From the NCBI RefSeq assembly GCF_016862895.1, contig NZ_BONV01000002.1, positions 186,001 through 250,000 of the forward strand: a DNA stretch of 64,000 nt. The letters run 5' to 3'. This stretch comes from Planotetraspora kaengkrachanensis (GTDB lineage: Bacteria > Actinomycetota > Actinomycetes > Streptosporangiales > Streptosporangiaceae). How positions within the stretch are numbered: position 1 is the first letter of the stretch; the number at the start of each line of letters is the position of its first letter. The notes below the pieces were generated by a model that was given only the letters and a program-made list of their open reading frames with translations, ran no database searches and was not told where the DNA came from. The position numbers were made by a program, and so were the translations under genes. Shown one piece after another: positions 1-9,345 of the stretch.

Positions 1-333
1 GAACGGACCCTCGAGAATGAGAGTCACCTTCCGGTCGATCGAGGCCAGCATCGCGACCTGGGCTCCGCCCGTTCCCAGCAACGCCTCGAGGACGCGCATC
101 CCGGAAGCGGCACCGGGAACCTGGGCGACCTCGAGCCCGAAGGCGGCCACCGCCCGGCTCAGCGTGAACCACTGGTCGAGCTCGGATCCGGCCTCCGGCG
201 TGACGAACGGCAGCCGGGAACCGTCATCGGGGCCGGACTTCTGCTGAGCCCATTGCGCGAATCTCGCCATCCGTCCGTCGATCCAGTCTCCGGCGCCCTG
301 ACGCGGGGCGCCGTCCGGCGGTTGCGCATTCAT
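1..333 (-). CDS. Unknown protein, N-terminal part only (runs off the window)
   Basis: Only the first 111 codons are visible; the gene continues past the window start. ATG at 333 is preceded by a GGAAAGAAGAGG ribosome-binding stretch, which fixes the start. The visible part looks soluble, with no signal peptide or membrane segment. It opens with a Pro/Gln/Gly-rich tail, then an amphipathic stretch (WIDGRMARFAQWAQQ) and a hydrophobic stretch around LSRAVAAFGLEVA. I do not recognise the family. It lies 139 bp behind the NifU-like gene on the same strand, so it may be the third gene of that operon. Confidence 0.6.
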   Translation of the reverse strand, partial: MNAQPPDGAPRQGAGDWIDGRMARFAQWAQQKSGPDDGSRLPFVTPEAGSELDQWFTLSRAVAAFGLEVAQVPGAASGMRVLEALLGTGGAQVAMLASIDRKVTLILEGPF

Positions 334-472
334 GGGCCTCTTCTTTCCGCGCCGGCCCGGCGCAGAAGGGCGATCGGCGGCTCTGTCCCCCGATGATGAG
401 CCGATCAGCATCATCCCGATATAGGGAGATCCCGAATATCGATTTCATGAAATGAAGAGCGACTGGTCGCCG

Positions 473-799
473 TCACCCGTTCTCTTCGCGCGGCATGGAT
501 GGGCGAGGCCACTTCTCCAGGTCCGCCACGAGGCGGGCCCGATTGCCCTCGTCGATCCGGCCGCCATGGATCTCCACCGAGACGACACCCTCGAGTTCGA
601 GGAGAGCGGGCCGAACGGTCACCTCGGAGCAGACGGGACGGTAGGTGCACCCGGTGCACATGCCGGTGTACCTCACCTCGACGGTGCCCTGGTCGTCGAC
701 GCCGGCGAGCTCGACGCCGCCGCGGTGGACGGACATCATCCGGCCAACGGATCGGACCCGACGCTCGACCGCCTCACGGTCGACGCCTTCGCCGCCCAT
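473..799 (-). CDS. NifU C-terminal-domain-like Fe-S protein
   Basis: A 108-residue protein made almost entirely of a NifU-C/Nfu-like domain, a fold that holds or transfers iron-sulfur clusters. The expected cluster ligands appear as MCTGC near residues 47-51, and a third Cys follows in RPVC. The usual Nfu pattern CxxC followed by S..TL is changed here to CTGCTYRPVC, so cluster binding may differ from classical Nfu. The start ATG shares its A with the TGA stop of the upstream amidohydrolase gene (TGATG), so the two are translationally coupled. The context suggests a cofactor or partner role for that enzyme; this is inference. Confidence 0.75.
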   Translation of the reverse strand: MGGEGVDREAVERRVRSVGRMMSVHRGGVELAGVDDQGTVEVRYTGMCTGCTYRPVCSEVTVRPALLELEGVVSVEIHGGRIDEGNRARLVADLEKWPRPSMPREENG

Positions 800-1842
800 C
801 AGTTCCCGCCGATCACCCGCGACGCCGGATCGCCGGACGCCGCGAGCTCGGCCTTCTTGGCCTCGACGTCGACGCCGAACAGGCGGGCCATGTTGAGACC
901 GAGGATCTTCTCCTTGTCGGAGCGGGTGATCTGCGGGTAGCCGTACCCCTGGCGCAGGTCGTCCGGGATCTCCAGGCCGACGAAGTCCTCGAGGAACGGA
1001 GCGGGAGCGCCCGTCATCGCGGCCTCGGAGCCCCACATCAGCTTGTCGGGACCGACCTCCATGAGAAGCCGTCCCAACTGCTCCTGCACCCGGCGCGGCG
1101 CGACCTTGTAGAAGCTCAGGACACCGGACAGGGCGAGGTAGACGTTCGGGAACCGCGACGCGATCGAGACGACCTCGTCGAAGTACGGCAGCGCGAGGTG
1201 GTGGATCACGAACTTCGCGTCGGGAAAGTCCCGTGCCGGCCTCTGAAGGTCGACCGGCCGCAGGACGTCGACGTCCCACATGCCGAACGGGAGGCCCTTG
1301 TGGAACTGGAGCACGTCGACGCCCAGGTCGAGCGCCTGCTCGTAGAGCGGGTAGGCGAGTTCGCGGTCGTCGCAGCGCCACGACATGTCGATGTGACCGT
1401 TGTAGAACTTGAACGAGCGGGCGCCGAGTTCCTCCTTCTGGCGGATCATCTCGACCTTCGCTCCGTGCAGACCGTGATGGATCGGGTCCACGCCGCCCGA
1501 GAGCAGCACCCTCTCCGGGTACGCCGAGGCGAAGGCGTGCTGCGCCTCGATGGACGAGAACGAGTCCTGGAACCAGTCCCACACGGGGACCGCGCAGGCC
1601 ATCGCCATGTCGACCGGCGACTGGACGAACTCCATCTCGTACATCTGCTCGGTGGTGAACTTCGTCTCCCAGTCGAAGTCGCCGGCGAACTGCCCCATCT
1701 GCGGCTCGTACTTCATGGAGTCCATGGCGACGCGCCAGCCGTACAACATCGGCTCCATCTCCCGCAGTTCCCTGCGCTGGTTCGCGGGTGAGAAGTCGTA
1801 TGCGTGGCATACGCAGTCGAAGACGAACATGTCGCCGATCAT
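799..1842 (-). CDS. Amidohydrolase-2 family (ACMSD-like) metal-dependent hydrolase or decarboxylase
   Basis: A 347-residue TIM-barrel amidohydrolase of the Amidohydro-rel type. Recognisable landmarks are an N-terminal FDCVCHAYDF segment in place of the classical HxH, a central FHKGLPFG, a metal-ligand-type IHHLALPYFDE at roughly two-thirds of the protein, and LMWGSEA near the C-terminus. This subfamily includes ring-cleavage decarboxylases (ACMSD-like) and non-hydrolytic lyases; the substrate here is unknown. ATG at 1842 is preceded by AAAGGGAG at good spacing. A 17-base dyad (TGAGGCG, GAT, CGCCTCA) lies 20 bases upstream of the start and may be an operator. The gene is first in an apparent operon with the NifU-like gene. 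Confidence 0.8.
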   Translation of the reverse strand: MIGDMFVFDCVCHAYDFSPANQRRELREMEPMLYGWRVAMDSMKYEPQMGQFAGDFDWETKFTTEQMYEMEFVQSPVDMAMACAVPVWDWFQDSFSSIEAQHAFASAYPERVLLSGGVDPIHHGLHGAKVEMIRQKEELGARSFKFYNGHIDMSWRCDDRELAYPLYEQALDLGVDVLQFHKGLPFGMWDVDVLRPVDLQRPARDFPDAKFVIHHLALPYFDEVVSIASRFPNVYLALSGVLSFYKVAPRRVQEQLGRLLMEVGPDKLMWGSEAAMTGAPAPFLEDFVGLEIPDDLRQGYGYPQITRSDKEKILGLNMARLFGVDVEAKKAELAASGDPASRVIGGN

Positions 1843-1862
1843 TGGGGGACTCCCTTTCGTGC

Positions 1863-1879
1863 TGAGGCGGATCGCCTCA
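1863..1879. promoter_or_regulatory. Dyad upstream of the amidohydrolase operon
   Basis: TGAGGCG and CGCCTCA are perfect 7-base arms around GAT. The element lies 20 bases upstream of the amidohydrolase ATG in the divergent intergenic region, where an operator or leader hairpin would sit. No regulator gene is adjacent. Confidence 0.35.
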
Positions 1880-2069
1880 CGGGACGGGCTGCTTTTCCAA
1901 CGTAGGAGTCCGGATATCGGGGCATCCAATAGCGATTCCGCGCGGCCCGACTGACTTTCGTTATGACCGGCGCCCTCGGGTACCGACGAGCAGGGCATGA
2001 CGGTTGCGAAGCCGGTGATGGCCTTGGAGCATCTGTTCACCGACGCATGCGACGTTCCGGGAGTGCCCT

Positions 2070-4052
2070 GTGATCATCGGCGATCTGTTCGAGCCGGAAC
2101 TCGTCCTCTGGGAGGCGTTTCCCACAGCGCGGCCTGTAGATCTTCCCGGCACTCCCGTTCGGGCCGCCGTCATCGCAAAGATGCTGCTCGGCGCCCGGGA
2201 ACGCCTTCCAGGGCAGACGCCCGGGCTGCACCTGTCCGGGGCCCGGATCACCGGCCGGTTGGACCTGTCGTACGCCGAGGTTCAACACCCTCTGGTCCTG
2301 ACCACGTGCGATTTCGAGGAAACACCGGTCTTCACCGGAGCCCGCACCGGCCTGGTCGACCTCGCGGCTTCCCGGATGCCCGGACTGCAGGCCGCGGACG
2401 CCGTGATCGGCGGAGGCCTGCGCCTGGAAGGCTGCGTGATGGATGGCCCGATCCAGCTGGCCGGGGCTCACGTGTCGGGGACGATGAATCTCAGCGGCAC
2501 GAGGATCCACGCGGATCTGGCCGTCCATGCCGACGGCCTGATCGTCGACCGTGATCTTCTGGGTGCGAACGCCGTCATCGACGGTGAGTTACGCGTCGCG
2601 GGCGCCAGGATCGGCGGGACGATGACCCTCAATGGGGCCCAGGTCGGGCGGTCAGGCGGCCTCAGCCTCACCGCCGAGGGGATCGTCATCGACGGCGGGT
2701 TGTCGTGTGGTCACGGCTTCCACTCCTACGGCGAGCTGAGCGTGCAGGATGCCCGGGTGGGACGCCGGTGCGTGTTCAGCGGAGCCCGGCTGTCCAACCC
2801 CGACGGCATCGCCCTGAACGCGGAAAGGCTCACCGTCGAGGGTGGGCTGCTCATCGATGAGGGCTTTGCCGCCGAGGGCGAAGTCCTCTTGCGCGGGGCC
2901 CACGTGGCCGGTTCGCTCTCCTTCGCTCATGCGAGTCTCGTCAATCCGGGAGGACACGCGCTGAACGCGCCGCTGATGGAGGTCGGCAGCGGGCTGCGAG
3001 CCACACCGGGCTTCGTGGCGACCGGAGTGGTCTTCCTGGACTCGACGCAGGTCCGCGGATCGGTCAACCTTGACGGCGGGAAGCTGTCCAACCCGGGTGC
3101 GACGGCGCTTTCACTGCGGCGGCTGGGGGTCACCGGGAGGCTCAGCTGTAGCGAGGGCTTCAGTGCCGATGGGGAGATCGTGCTCATCGACGCCAAGGTC
3201 GAGGGCAGCATGCATTTCCACGGTGCCGCCCTCAGCAATCCCGGGGGGCGGGTCCTGGCTCTGTGGCAAGTGATCGCGGGCGGTGCCGTCGACTGCTGCG
3301 AAGGCTTCACGGCCAAGGGGACCCTCTCGATCAGAGATTCCCGGATCGCCGCCACACTGTGCTTCGCGGAGACCACCATCGACGGTGACCTTCACCTGCG
3401 TGGCGTCCAAGCGGCTTCACTGAAGATCGGGCCGGAGACCGTACTGCTGCGCACCGTCGACCTTCGCCACACCCGAGTCGGCGTGCTCGATGACGTTCCT
3501 GGCCGGTGGCCCGCCCACCTCCTGATGAACGGCTTCACCTACGACAGCCTGGAGGCTCCCCTGCCTGTCCAGGAGCGTCTCGACTGGCTGGCCAAGGAGG
3601 CCTACCAGCCCCAACCGTATGAGCAGTTGGCCGCCGTCTACCGCAGGCATGGTCACGATGAGGCCGCTCGGGACGTGCTGCTGGCCAAACAGCGTCGCCG
3701 TCGCGCGGGGCAACGACTCGGGGCGCGATTGTGGGGGTACCTGCAGGACTGGACCGTTGGGTATGGCTACCGCCCATTCCGTGCCGCGCTCTGGCTCGCA
3801 GCCCTTCTCCTCATAGGCACGGTCGTTTTCACCGTCCACCAGCCACCGGCCTTCAAGCCGGGCGAGGGGCCCCCCTTCAACGCCTTGCTCTACACCCTGG
3901 ACCTGCTTCTCCCGATCATCAGCTTCGGACAGGAGACCGCCTTCGGTCCGCGCGGCTTACAGCAGTGGCTCGCCGCCACGATGATCGCTGCGGGGTGGAT
4001 CCTTGCGACGACCATCCTGGCAGGCCTCACTCGCGCACTCTCCCGCCAATGA
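2070..4052 (+). CDS. Beta-helix (pentapeptide-like) repeat protein with C-terminal membrane anchor
   Basis: A 660-residue protein. Residues about 50-450 are a long array of imperfect repeats of the type G-x-L-x-L-x-G-A-x-I-x-G, characteristic of a right-handed parallel beta-helix. From about residue 555 a hydrophobic helix follows GYGYRPFRAALWLAALLLIG, and one or two more helices end the protein, so the helix domain is probably tethered to the membrane. Actinobacterial relatives are often labelled membrane-associated oxidoreductase, but I see no redox motif and would not carry that name over. The start is GTG at 2070 with CGGGAG about 7 bases upstream. Function is unknown; a scaffold or surface role is possible. 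Confidence 0.8.
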   Translation: MIIGDLFEPELVLWEAFPTARPVDLPGTPVRAAVIAKMLLGARERLPGQTPGLHLSGARITGRLDLSYAEVQHPLVLTTCDFEETPVFTGARTGLVDLAASRMPGLQAADAVIGGGLRLEGCVMDGPIQLAGAHVSGTMNLSGTRIHADLAVHADGLIVDRDLLGANAVIDGELRVAGARIGGTMTLNGAQVGRSGGLSLTAEGIVIDGGLSCGHGFHSYGELSVQDARVGRRCVFSGARLSNPDGIALNAERLTVEGGLLIDEGFAAEGEVLLRGAHVAGSLSFAHASLVNPGGHALNAPLMEVGSGLRATPGFVATGVVFLDSTQVRGSVNLDGGKLSNPGATALSLRRLGVTGRLSCSEGFSADGEIVLIDAKVEGSMHFHGAALSNPGGRVLALWQVIAGGAVDCCEGFTAKGTLSIRDSRIAATLCFAETTIDGDLHLRGVQAASLKIGPETVLLRTVDLRHTRVGVLDDVPGRWPAHLLMNGFTYDSLEAPLPVQERLDWLAKEAYQPQPYEQLAAVYRRHGHDEAARDVLLAKQRRRRAGQRLGARLWGYLQDWTVGYGYRPFRAALWLAALLLIGTVVFTVHQPPAFKPGEGPPFNALLYTLDLLLPIISFGQETAFGPRGLQQWLAATMIAAGWILATTILAGLTRALSRQ

Positions 4053-4116
4053 CCCGGCCGGAAGCGTTCACCCCGGCACTCCGGAATCCCGGACCAGCAG
4101 TGCGGCCCCCGACCAG

Positions 4117-4269
4117 GTCGGCATGGTCGTCATGCATCTCGCCGGGCCGCAGGACGATCCGCGCTGGGCCCGCGACTACGGCCCGTGGACCGGGCTCGGC
4201 ATCCTGGTGCTCTGGACCGCCCTCACGCTCGTCGGCGGCCTCCTCGTGCTGCGCCGCCGGGACGCCTGA
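4117..4269 (+). pseudogene. Relic of an ABC-2 transporter permease (C-terminus only)
   Basis: About 48 codons ending in a hydrophobic helix and the tail LVLRRRDA. This is the typical end of actinobacterial ABC-2 permeases: a GPW motif, a W-T-A-L hydrophobic segment, then LRRRDA and stop. No ATPase or rest of the permease is present upstream, where the beta-helix gene ends at 4052. I read it as a truncated remnant. A small membrane ORF from ATG 4123 or 4132 could still be translated. Confidence 0.6.
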
Positions 4270-4281
4270 CCTCCGCCCACT

Positions 4282-4317
4282 GCTGGTGCGAGGCCCGCAC
4301 GGCTGGTGCGAGGCCCG
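4282..4317. repeat. 20-bp-period tandem duplication
   Basis: GCTGGTGCGAGGCCCG occurs at 4282-4297 and again at 4302-4317, directly behind the ABC-permease relic. It is a short replication-slippage type duplication in the intergenic stretch before the LUD gene. Confidence 0.7.
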
Positions 4318-4447
4318 GGCGGGGTCGCGGTCGCGCGAACGGCGATCACGACCTCGCCCGGCACGTCGGCGGGGACGCCCGGGGGCGCCGCGGGAACGTC
4401 GTGCCGATGACGCCGGCGGCGTCACCGACGGTCGCCCGCCAGATCGG

Positions 4448-5074
4448 TCAGAAGCCGACGACCTGCCGGATCAGGATGATGTGGATGCGGCCGGGCAGTT
4501 CCTGGTGGATCTCGAGGATCTTGCCGATGCTGCTGTGCTGGCCGTAAGCGGCCTGCGCCCGGATGTCCTCCAGCTTCAGGCTGTGCAGGCGGATCCGCTC
4601 GTGAGCGACCTCCAGCGTGGGGACCAGCTTCTGCGCCCCCACGACGAAGATCACGTTGGCGGCTCCCCACGCGTACGTCGCGAGCTGGCTGCCGGAGAAC
4701 GACGCGATGGCGAGCGTTCCGTCACGCGTGACGGCGTGCACGCTGCCCAGGGCGTATTCGGCCTGGCCGGCGATCACCTTCATCTCCTGCGCCTGGGTCT
4801 GGAAGTCCAGCGCCATCATCTTGTTGCGCGCCGACTCGTACGGACCGTCGGCGTTGACGGCGTCCTCGATGCCGGTCTCCTGCAGCGTCACCGACGTGTT
4901 GGTCATCACGGACGAGCCGTGCGGGATGCGTGCCAACGCCGCACGGCGGGCGGCGTCGAAGTCGTCGACGACCTCCACGCTGAACCCGTGTTCCTCCAGC
5001 GCCACCACCGTCGCCGAGAGCGTCGCGTCGTCGGGCAACGTGCCGAAGCGCTCCGATGTGTCAATCGTGGTCAT
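4448..5074 (-). CDS. LUD domain protein (LutC/YkgG family, DUF162)
   Basis: A 208-residue single-domain LUD protein. The family includes LutC of the lactate utilisation complex, but most stand-alone LUD proteins have no known reaction. Visible family features are the HGSSVMTNTSVTLQETG segment near residue 52 and the GTLAIASFSGSQLA and GAQKLVPTLEVAHERI stretches in the second half. The lutA and lutB partners are not next to it, so lactate oxidation cannot be assigned. ATG at 5074 has AAGGAG upstream. It is divergent from a TetR gene starting 134 bp away, which probably controls it. Confidence 0.85.
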   Translation of the reverse strand: MTTIDTSERFGTLPDDATLSATVVALEEHGFSVEVVDDFDAARRAALARIPHGSSVMTNTSVTLQETGIEDAVNADGPYESARNKMMALDFQTQAQEMKVIAGQAEYALGSVHAVTRDGTLAIASFSGSQLATYAWGAANVIFVVGAQKLVPTLEVAHERIRLHSLKLEDIRAQAAYGQHSSIGKILEIHQELPGRIHIILIRQVVGF

Positions 5075-5208
5075 GAGTTTCTCCTTGTCAGCGATACGGA
5101 GCCGCACACGGCCAGGAGGTCGGCGCCATCGGCGTCGGGGAGCCCTGAGCCGCGAGCGGCGTAACCGGACTTTACCCCGCTTATTCGGCCGACGGTAGGG
5201 TGGGTCGC

Positions 5209-5823
5209 GTGAAACAGTCCGACGCGTCGTGGGGGCCACCGCGCCCGGAGCGCGCCGACGCCGCGCGCAACCGGCAGCACCTGATCGCCACGGCCCGCGA
5301 GATGCTCGCCGAACTCGGCCCGGACCGGCTCACGATGGACGCCCTCGCCGAACGCTCAGGGCTCGGCAAGGGAACCGTGTTCCGCCGCTTCGGCACCCGC
5401 GCCGGCATCTTCGGCGCCCTGCTGGACGACGGCGAACGCGTTTTCCAGGAGCAGGTGCTCTGCGGCCCGCCCCCGCTGGGTCCCGGCGCCCCGCCGCTGG
5501 ACCGGCTCGTCGCCTACGGCCACGCCCGGATCCGCTTCCTTTTGGAGCATCGGGAGATCGCCCGCTCCGCCCTCGACGGCCGCCAGGCCGTCCCCGCCGG
5601 ATCCCAGTCGCCGCTGTCGCGCACCCACATCCGGATGCTGCTCGGCCAGATCGACCTCGGCCCGGCCAACCTGGACCTCCTCGCCGTCCAGCTCACCGCC
5701 GCGCTCGACGGCCCCCTGCTGCTCTACCTGTCGGCGACCACGCTCACCCGGTCCCCCCAGCAGTCGGAGCGGCAACTCAGCGACAGCTGGCAGGACCTCG
5801 TGCGGCGCGTCTGCCGCCCCTGA
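5209..5823 (+). CDS. TetR family transcriptional regulator
   Basis: A 204-residue regulator with an N-terminal TetR helix-turn-helix (LTMDALAERSGLGKGTVFRRF at about residues 43-63) and a variable ligand-binding C-terminal half. GTG at 5209 is chosen because GGTAGGGTGGG lies just upstream; an in-frame GTG at 5200 would overlap that site. It is divergent from the LUD gene and is most simply its repressor. The intergenic region has an AT-richer patch near 5163-5185 that would suit promoter and operator, but I could not define a clean palindrome. Confidence 0.88.
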   Translation: MKQSDASWGPPRPERADAARNRQHLIATAREMLAELGPDRLTMDALAERSGLGKGTVFRRFGTRAGIFGALLDDGERVFQEQVLCGPPPLGPGAPPLDRLVAYGHARIRFLLEHREIARSALDGRQAVPAGSQSPLSRTHIRMLLGQIDLGPANLDLLAVQLTAALDGPLLLYLSATTLTRSPQQSERQLSDSWQDLVRRVCRP

Positions 5824-5851
5824 CGGTCACGGCGGCGCGGCGGCCGTCGCC

Positions 5852-6001
5852 TCAGCGGGGATCCCGGTCCAGGGAGCAGTCCCCGCACCTCCGGGCGCCG
5901 GGTACGCGGTAGTACAGGCAGCAACTGCGGCGCCGGAACTGAAGGTCCGGACCCATGACGACGCCGGTGTCTCGCAGGTCGCCGGTGTCGAGCAGGCTCA
6001 T
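5852..6001 (-). CDS. Stand-alone FhuF-type [2Fe-2S] C-terminal module (49 residues)
   Basis: The small protein matches only the C-terminal iron-sulfur signature of FhuF ferric-siderophore reductases. It has Cys27-Cys28, ten residues, then Cys39-x2-Cys42, embedded in RRRSCCLYYRV and CGDC. Full FhuF proteins are about 250 residues, so the N-terminal domain is missing. Just upstream a GTG at the ATPase stop opens a 20-codon frame that reads like an FhuF N-terminus and ends in TGA overlapping this ATG. The locus is therefore either an internally deleted fhuF or a minimal ferredoxin-like protein kept as the fourth gene of the riboswitch-controlled operon. Confidence 0.65.
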   Translation of the reverse strand: MSLLDTGDLRDTGVVMGPDLQFRRRSCCLYYRVPGARRCGDCSLDRDPR

Positions 6002-6056
6002 GACCAGCCGGCCAGCGCGGCGGCGACGGTCGCGCGTGGCGCAGGCTGCGGCGGCG

Positions 6057-6880
<824 letters not shown>

Positions 6881-6884
<4 letters not shown>

Positions 6885-7960
6885 CGGGCCGCCTTCCGCC
6901 GCATCAGCCAGAGGAAGAACGGGCCGCCGGTCAACGCGGTCAGGATGCCGATCGGGATCTCCTCTGGCGCCGTCAGGGTGCGTGCGGCCAGGTCAGCGGC
7001 GATCATGAAGGCCGCGCCCAGCAGCGCCACCGCGGGCAGCGCACGGCGGTGGTCCGCTCCGACGAGCAGGCGCACCACGTGCGGCATCATCAGGCCGACG
7101 AATCCGATCGAGCCGCTGACCGCCACGATCGCCCCGACGAGCAGGGCGACGAGCACGAACAGCGCGGCGCGGAAGCGGTGGACGTTCAGCCCAAGGGACG
7201 CGGCGGCCTCCTCGCCCGCCAGCAGCAGGTTGAGCGGGCGGCTCACACCGAGCAGCGCACCCGTCCCCAGCAGGACCGCCGCCGCGGGAATCCACACGAG
7301 GTCCCAGGTGATGCCGGCGAGACCTCCGAGCATCCACCTGAGCGCAGATTCGGTCTTGCGCGGGTCTCCGGAGGAGACGATGAGATAACCGGCGACGGCC
7401 GACAGCACCTCCCCCGTCGCCACCCCGGACAAGACCAGCCTGACCGTGGTCATCCGACCGCCGGTGCGGGCCAGGAAGTAGACGAGCAGCAGAGCCACGA
7501 GAGCTCCGGCGAAGGCCGCCACGGGAAGCGAGAACGCGCCGAGCAGTGACACGTTGACCACAAGCACGAGCACGGCCCCGACCGTGGCCCCCGACGAGAC
7601 GCCCAGCAACATCGGGTCGGCCAGCGGATTGCGAACGACGGCCTGCAAGGCCATTCCGCAGACCGACAGGCCTGCGCCGACGACACCTCCCAACACGACC
7701 CGCGGCAGGCGAACGTCCATCACGATCGTCTCCCTGACCGGCGGCCACGCCGGATCGACCAGGGACGGCACGAGCCGGTGCAGCAGGATGCCCCAGACCT
7801 GGCCGGGCGGCAGCGGTACGGACCCGAACGCGATCCCGGCAGTGGCCGCGGCCACGACGAGGATCCCGAGCAGGACCAGCACGGGCACGTACGGCAGCCG
7901 CCCGCGCCGGGCGACGGCCGGCACGGGCGCCGGCCGCACGCCGGTCGTCGTTCCGGTCAC
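6881..7960 (-). CDS. btuC: ABC transporter permease, FecCD/BtuC family
   Basis: A 359-residue polytopic membrane protein of the FecCD family with about nine or ten hydrophobic segments. It carries the conserved RLPRVVLGGVVGAGLSVCGM region, the GVSSGATVGAV loop and the ATPase-coupling region LGLNVHRFR. It forms the channel through which the BtuF-like protein delivers substrate. The start overlaps the binding-protein stop by 4 bases, so it is translationally coupled within the operon. Confidence 0.87.
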
Positions 7961-8997
7961 GCGAAGCGGTCCGGGTGCAGTTGCTGGGCGAGCGACCGCA
8001 CGCCCACCGGCACCCGGACTCCCAGCACGGTCGACGACAGCGGCAACACCGCGAACCGCCGATTCTTGATCGCGGGCACGTCCTTGAGCGCCGGGTTGCC
8101 GAGCAGGAACGCCTTCTTCTGCTCCACGGACTCGTCGCCGTAGTCGTAGATGACGATCGCGTCGGGCGCCCGCTCCGCCACCTGTTCGAAGGAGACGTCG
8201 CCGAACGCCTTGCCGAGGTCGGCGAACACGTTCGTCCCGGCCGCCAGCTTGATCATCTCGTTGCCGATGCCGGCGCCGCCCGCCGTGAAGGCCGTCTTGT
8301 CGCCGCTGTCGTAGACGAACACCGTGACGGGATCGACCCCGTCGATCTTCACGCGGACGTCGTCGAGGACGTCATGCATCGCCGTGATCTGCCGGTCGGC
8401 GCGGTCGGAGACGCCGAAGATCTTTCCGATGTTCCGGACCTCCTCGTCGACCTGGGCCGTGGTCACCGGGCCCTCGGTGCATCCCTCCGTGTTGAGGTAG
8501 GTGCCGATGCCGGCCTTCATGAGAGCGTCCCGGCCGCGTCCCTCCTTCTCGTCGAAGGCGCTGGCGAACCCGCCGTACACGAAGTCGGGCTCGGCCGACA
8601 GCAGCGCCTCGTACGACGGGTAATCCTCGGCCAGCACCTTGACGCCGTCGTACGCCGCCTTGTACTCGGGCAGGATCGAGTCGTCCAGGTAGGCCGTGCC
8701 GACCATCGACTTCTCCAGCCCGAGAGCGAGCATGATCTCGGTGGCGTGCTGGTTGAGCGACACCGCCCGCCGCGGCGGCCCCTGGTAGGTGGCCGTCACG
8801 CCGCAGTCGGCGACGGTCACGGGGAAGCCCGCGACGGAACCGCTCGCCGGCGACGGACCGGCCGCCGACGGCGGGACCTGCTGCGCACCGCATCCCGCGA
8901 GCAGCAGCAAGGCCACCGCGATCGGCGACAGCGACCGGAGCGGACGGAACGCGTGGCCGGCGCGGCCCGCACCGCTCACCCGGTGGGGAAGGCTCAT
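7957..8997 (-). CDS. btuF: ABC transporter substrate-binding lipoprotein (BtuF/FepB-like)
   Basis: A 346-residue lipoprotein: basic start, hydrophobic segment SPIAVALLLLAG and lipobox cysteine at residue 36. The mature part is a class III periplasmic-binding-protein fold, with the PRRAVSLNQHATEIMLALG opening typical of vitamin B12 and siderophore binders. ATG at 8997 is used because AGGAG lies 7 bases upstream; a longer open frame reaches into the riboswitch and is not expected to be translated. It is the first gene of btuFCD, about 170 bases downstream of the B12 box. Confidence 0.85.
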   Translation of the reverse strand: MSLPHRVSGAGRAGHAFRPLRSLSPIAVALLLLAGCGAQQVPPSAAGPSPASGSVAGFPVTVADCGVTATYQGPPRRAVSLNQHATEIMLALGLEKSMVGTAYLDDSILPEYKAAYDGVKVLAEDYPSYEALLSAEPDFVYGGFASAFDEKEGRGRDALMKAGIGTYLNTEGCTEGPVTTAQVDEEVRNIGKIFGVSDRADRQITAMHDVLDDVRVKIDGVDPVTVFVYDSGDKTAFTAGGAGIGNEMIKLAAGTNVFADLGKAFGDVSFEQVAERAPDAIVIYDYGDESVEQKKAFLLGNPALKDVPAIKNRRFAVLPLSSTVLGVRVPVGVRSLAQQLHPDRFA

Positions 8998-9157
8998 CGA
9001 CGGTCTCCTGACGACGGGCCGCGGCCACCGTTCCTCGACGGCGACCACGGCGAGCGGGAGACGAACCGCCCCGAGAGCGTCGGCGTCCGCAGCGCAAAGG
9101 AGCGCGGCACACGACCCACCGTCCTCTCTTGGGGAGATCCGCCCCAATTCCTGAGGA

Positions 9158-9309
9158 GGCGACCGCGTGAGTCTCCTGGCTCTCGGGTCGATGCTCGCCC
9201 CGGCCTTCCCACCCGGGAATCCGGGCAGTGGCATCGTCGGGGTCCGCTCGCCGATCACAGTGGCGGGACCGCGCCGGATTCATACCGGCTTCCTCGTTCC
9301 GCCGTCGCC
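9158..9309 (-). promoter_or_regulatory. Cobalamin (AdoCbl) riboswitch
   Basis: Read on the minus strand, the closing stem P1 is GGCGAC (9304-9309) paired with GTCGCC (9158-9163). Inside are the conserved GGAAGCCGGT, GAATCCGGC and GCGGTCCCGCCACTGTGA blocks, a variable arm, the GGGAAGGCCGG block and the B12 box AGCCAGGAGACTCACG. All canonical parts are present in the right order. It precedes the BtuF-like gene and so represses transporter expression when cobalamin is plentiful. The sequence between B12 box and start codon probably carries the expression platform. Confidence 0.93.
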
Positions 9310-9345
9310 TACGCGGATCATCTTCGCATAAGGGGTCGCGCAGAA

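Noticed and set aside
2070-4052. Membrane-associated oxidoreductase, a label often given to this family
   Set aside because: No cofactor or redox motif is visible; the protein is beta-helix repeats plus membrane helices.
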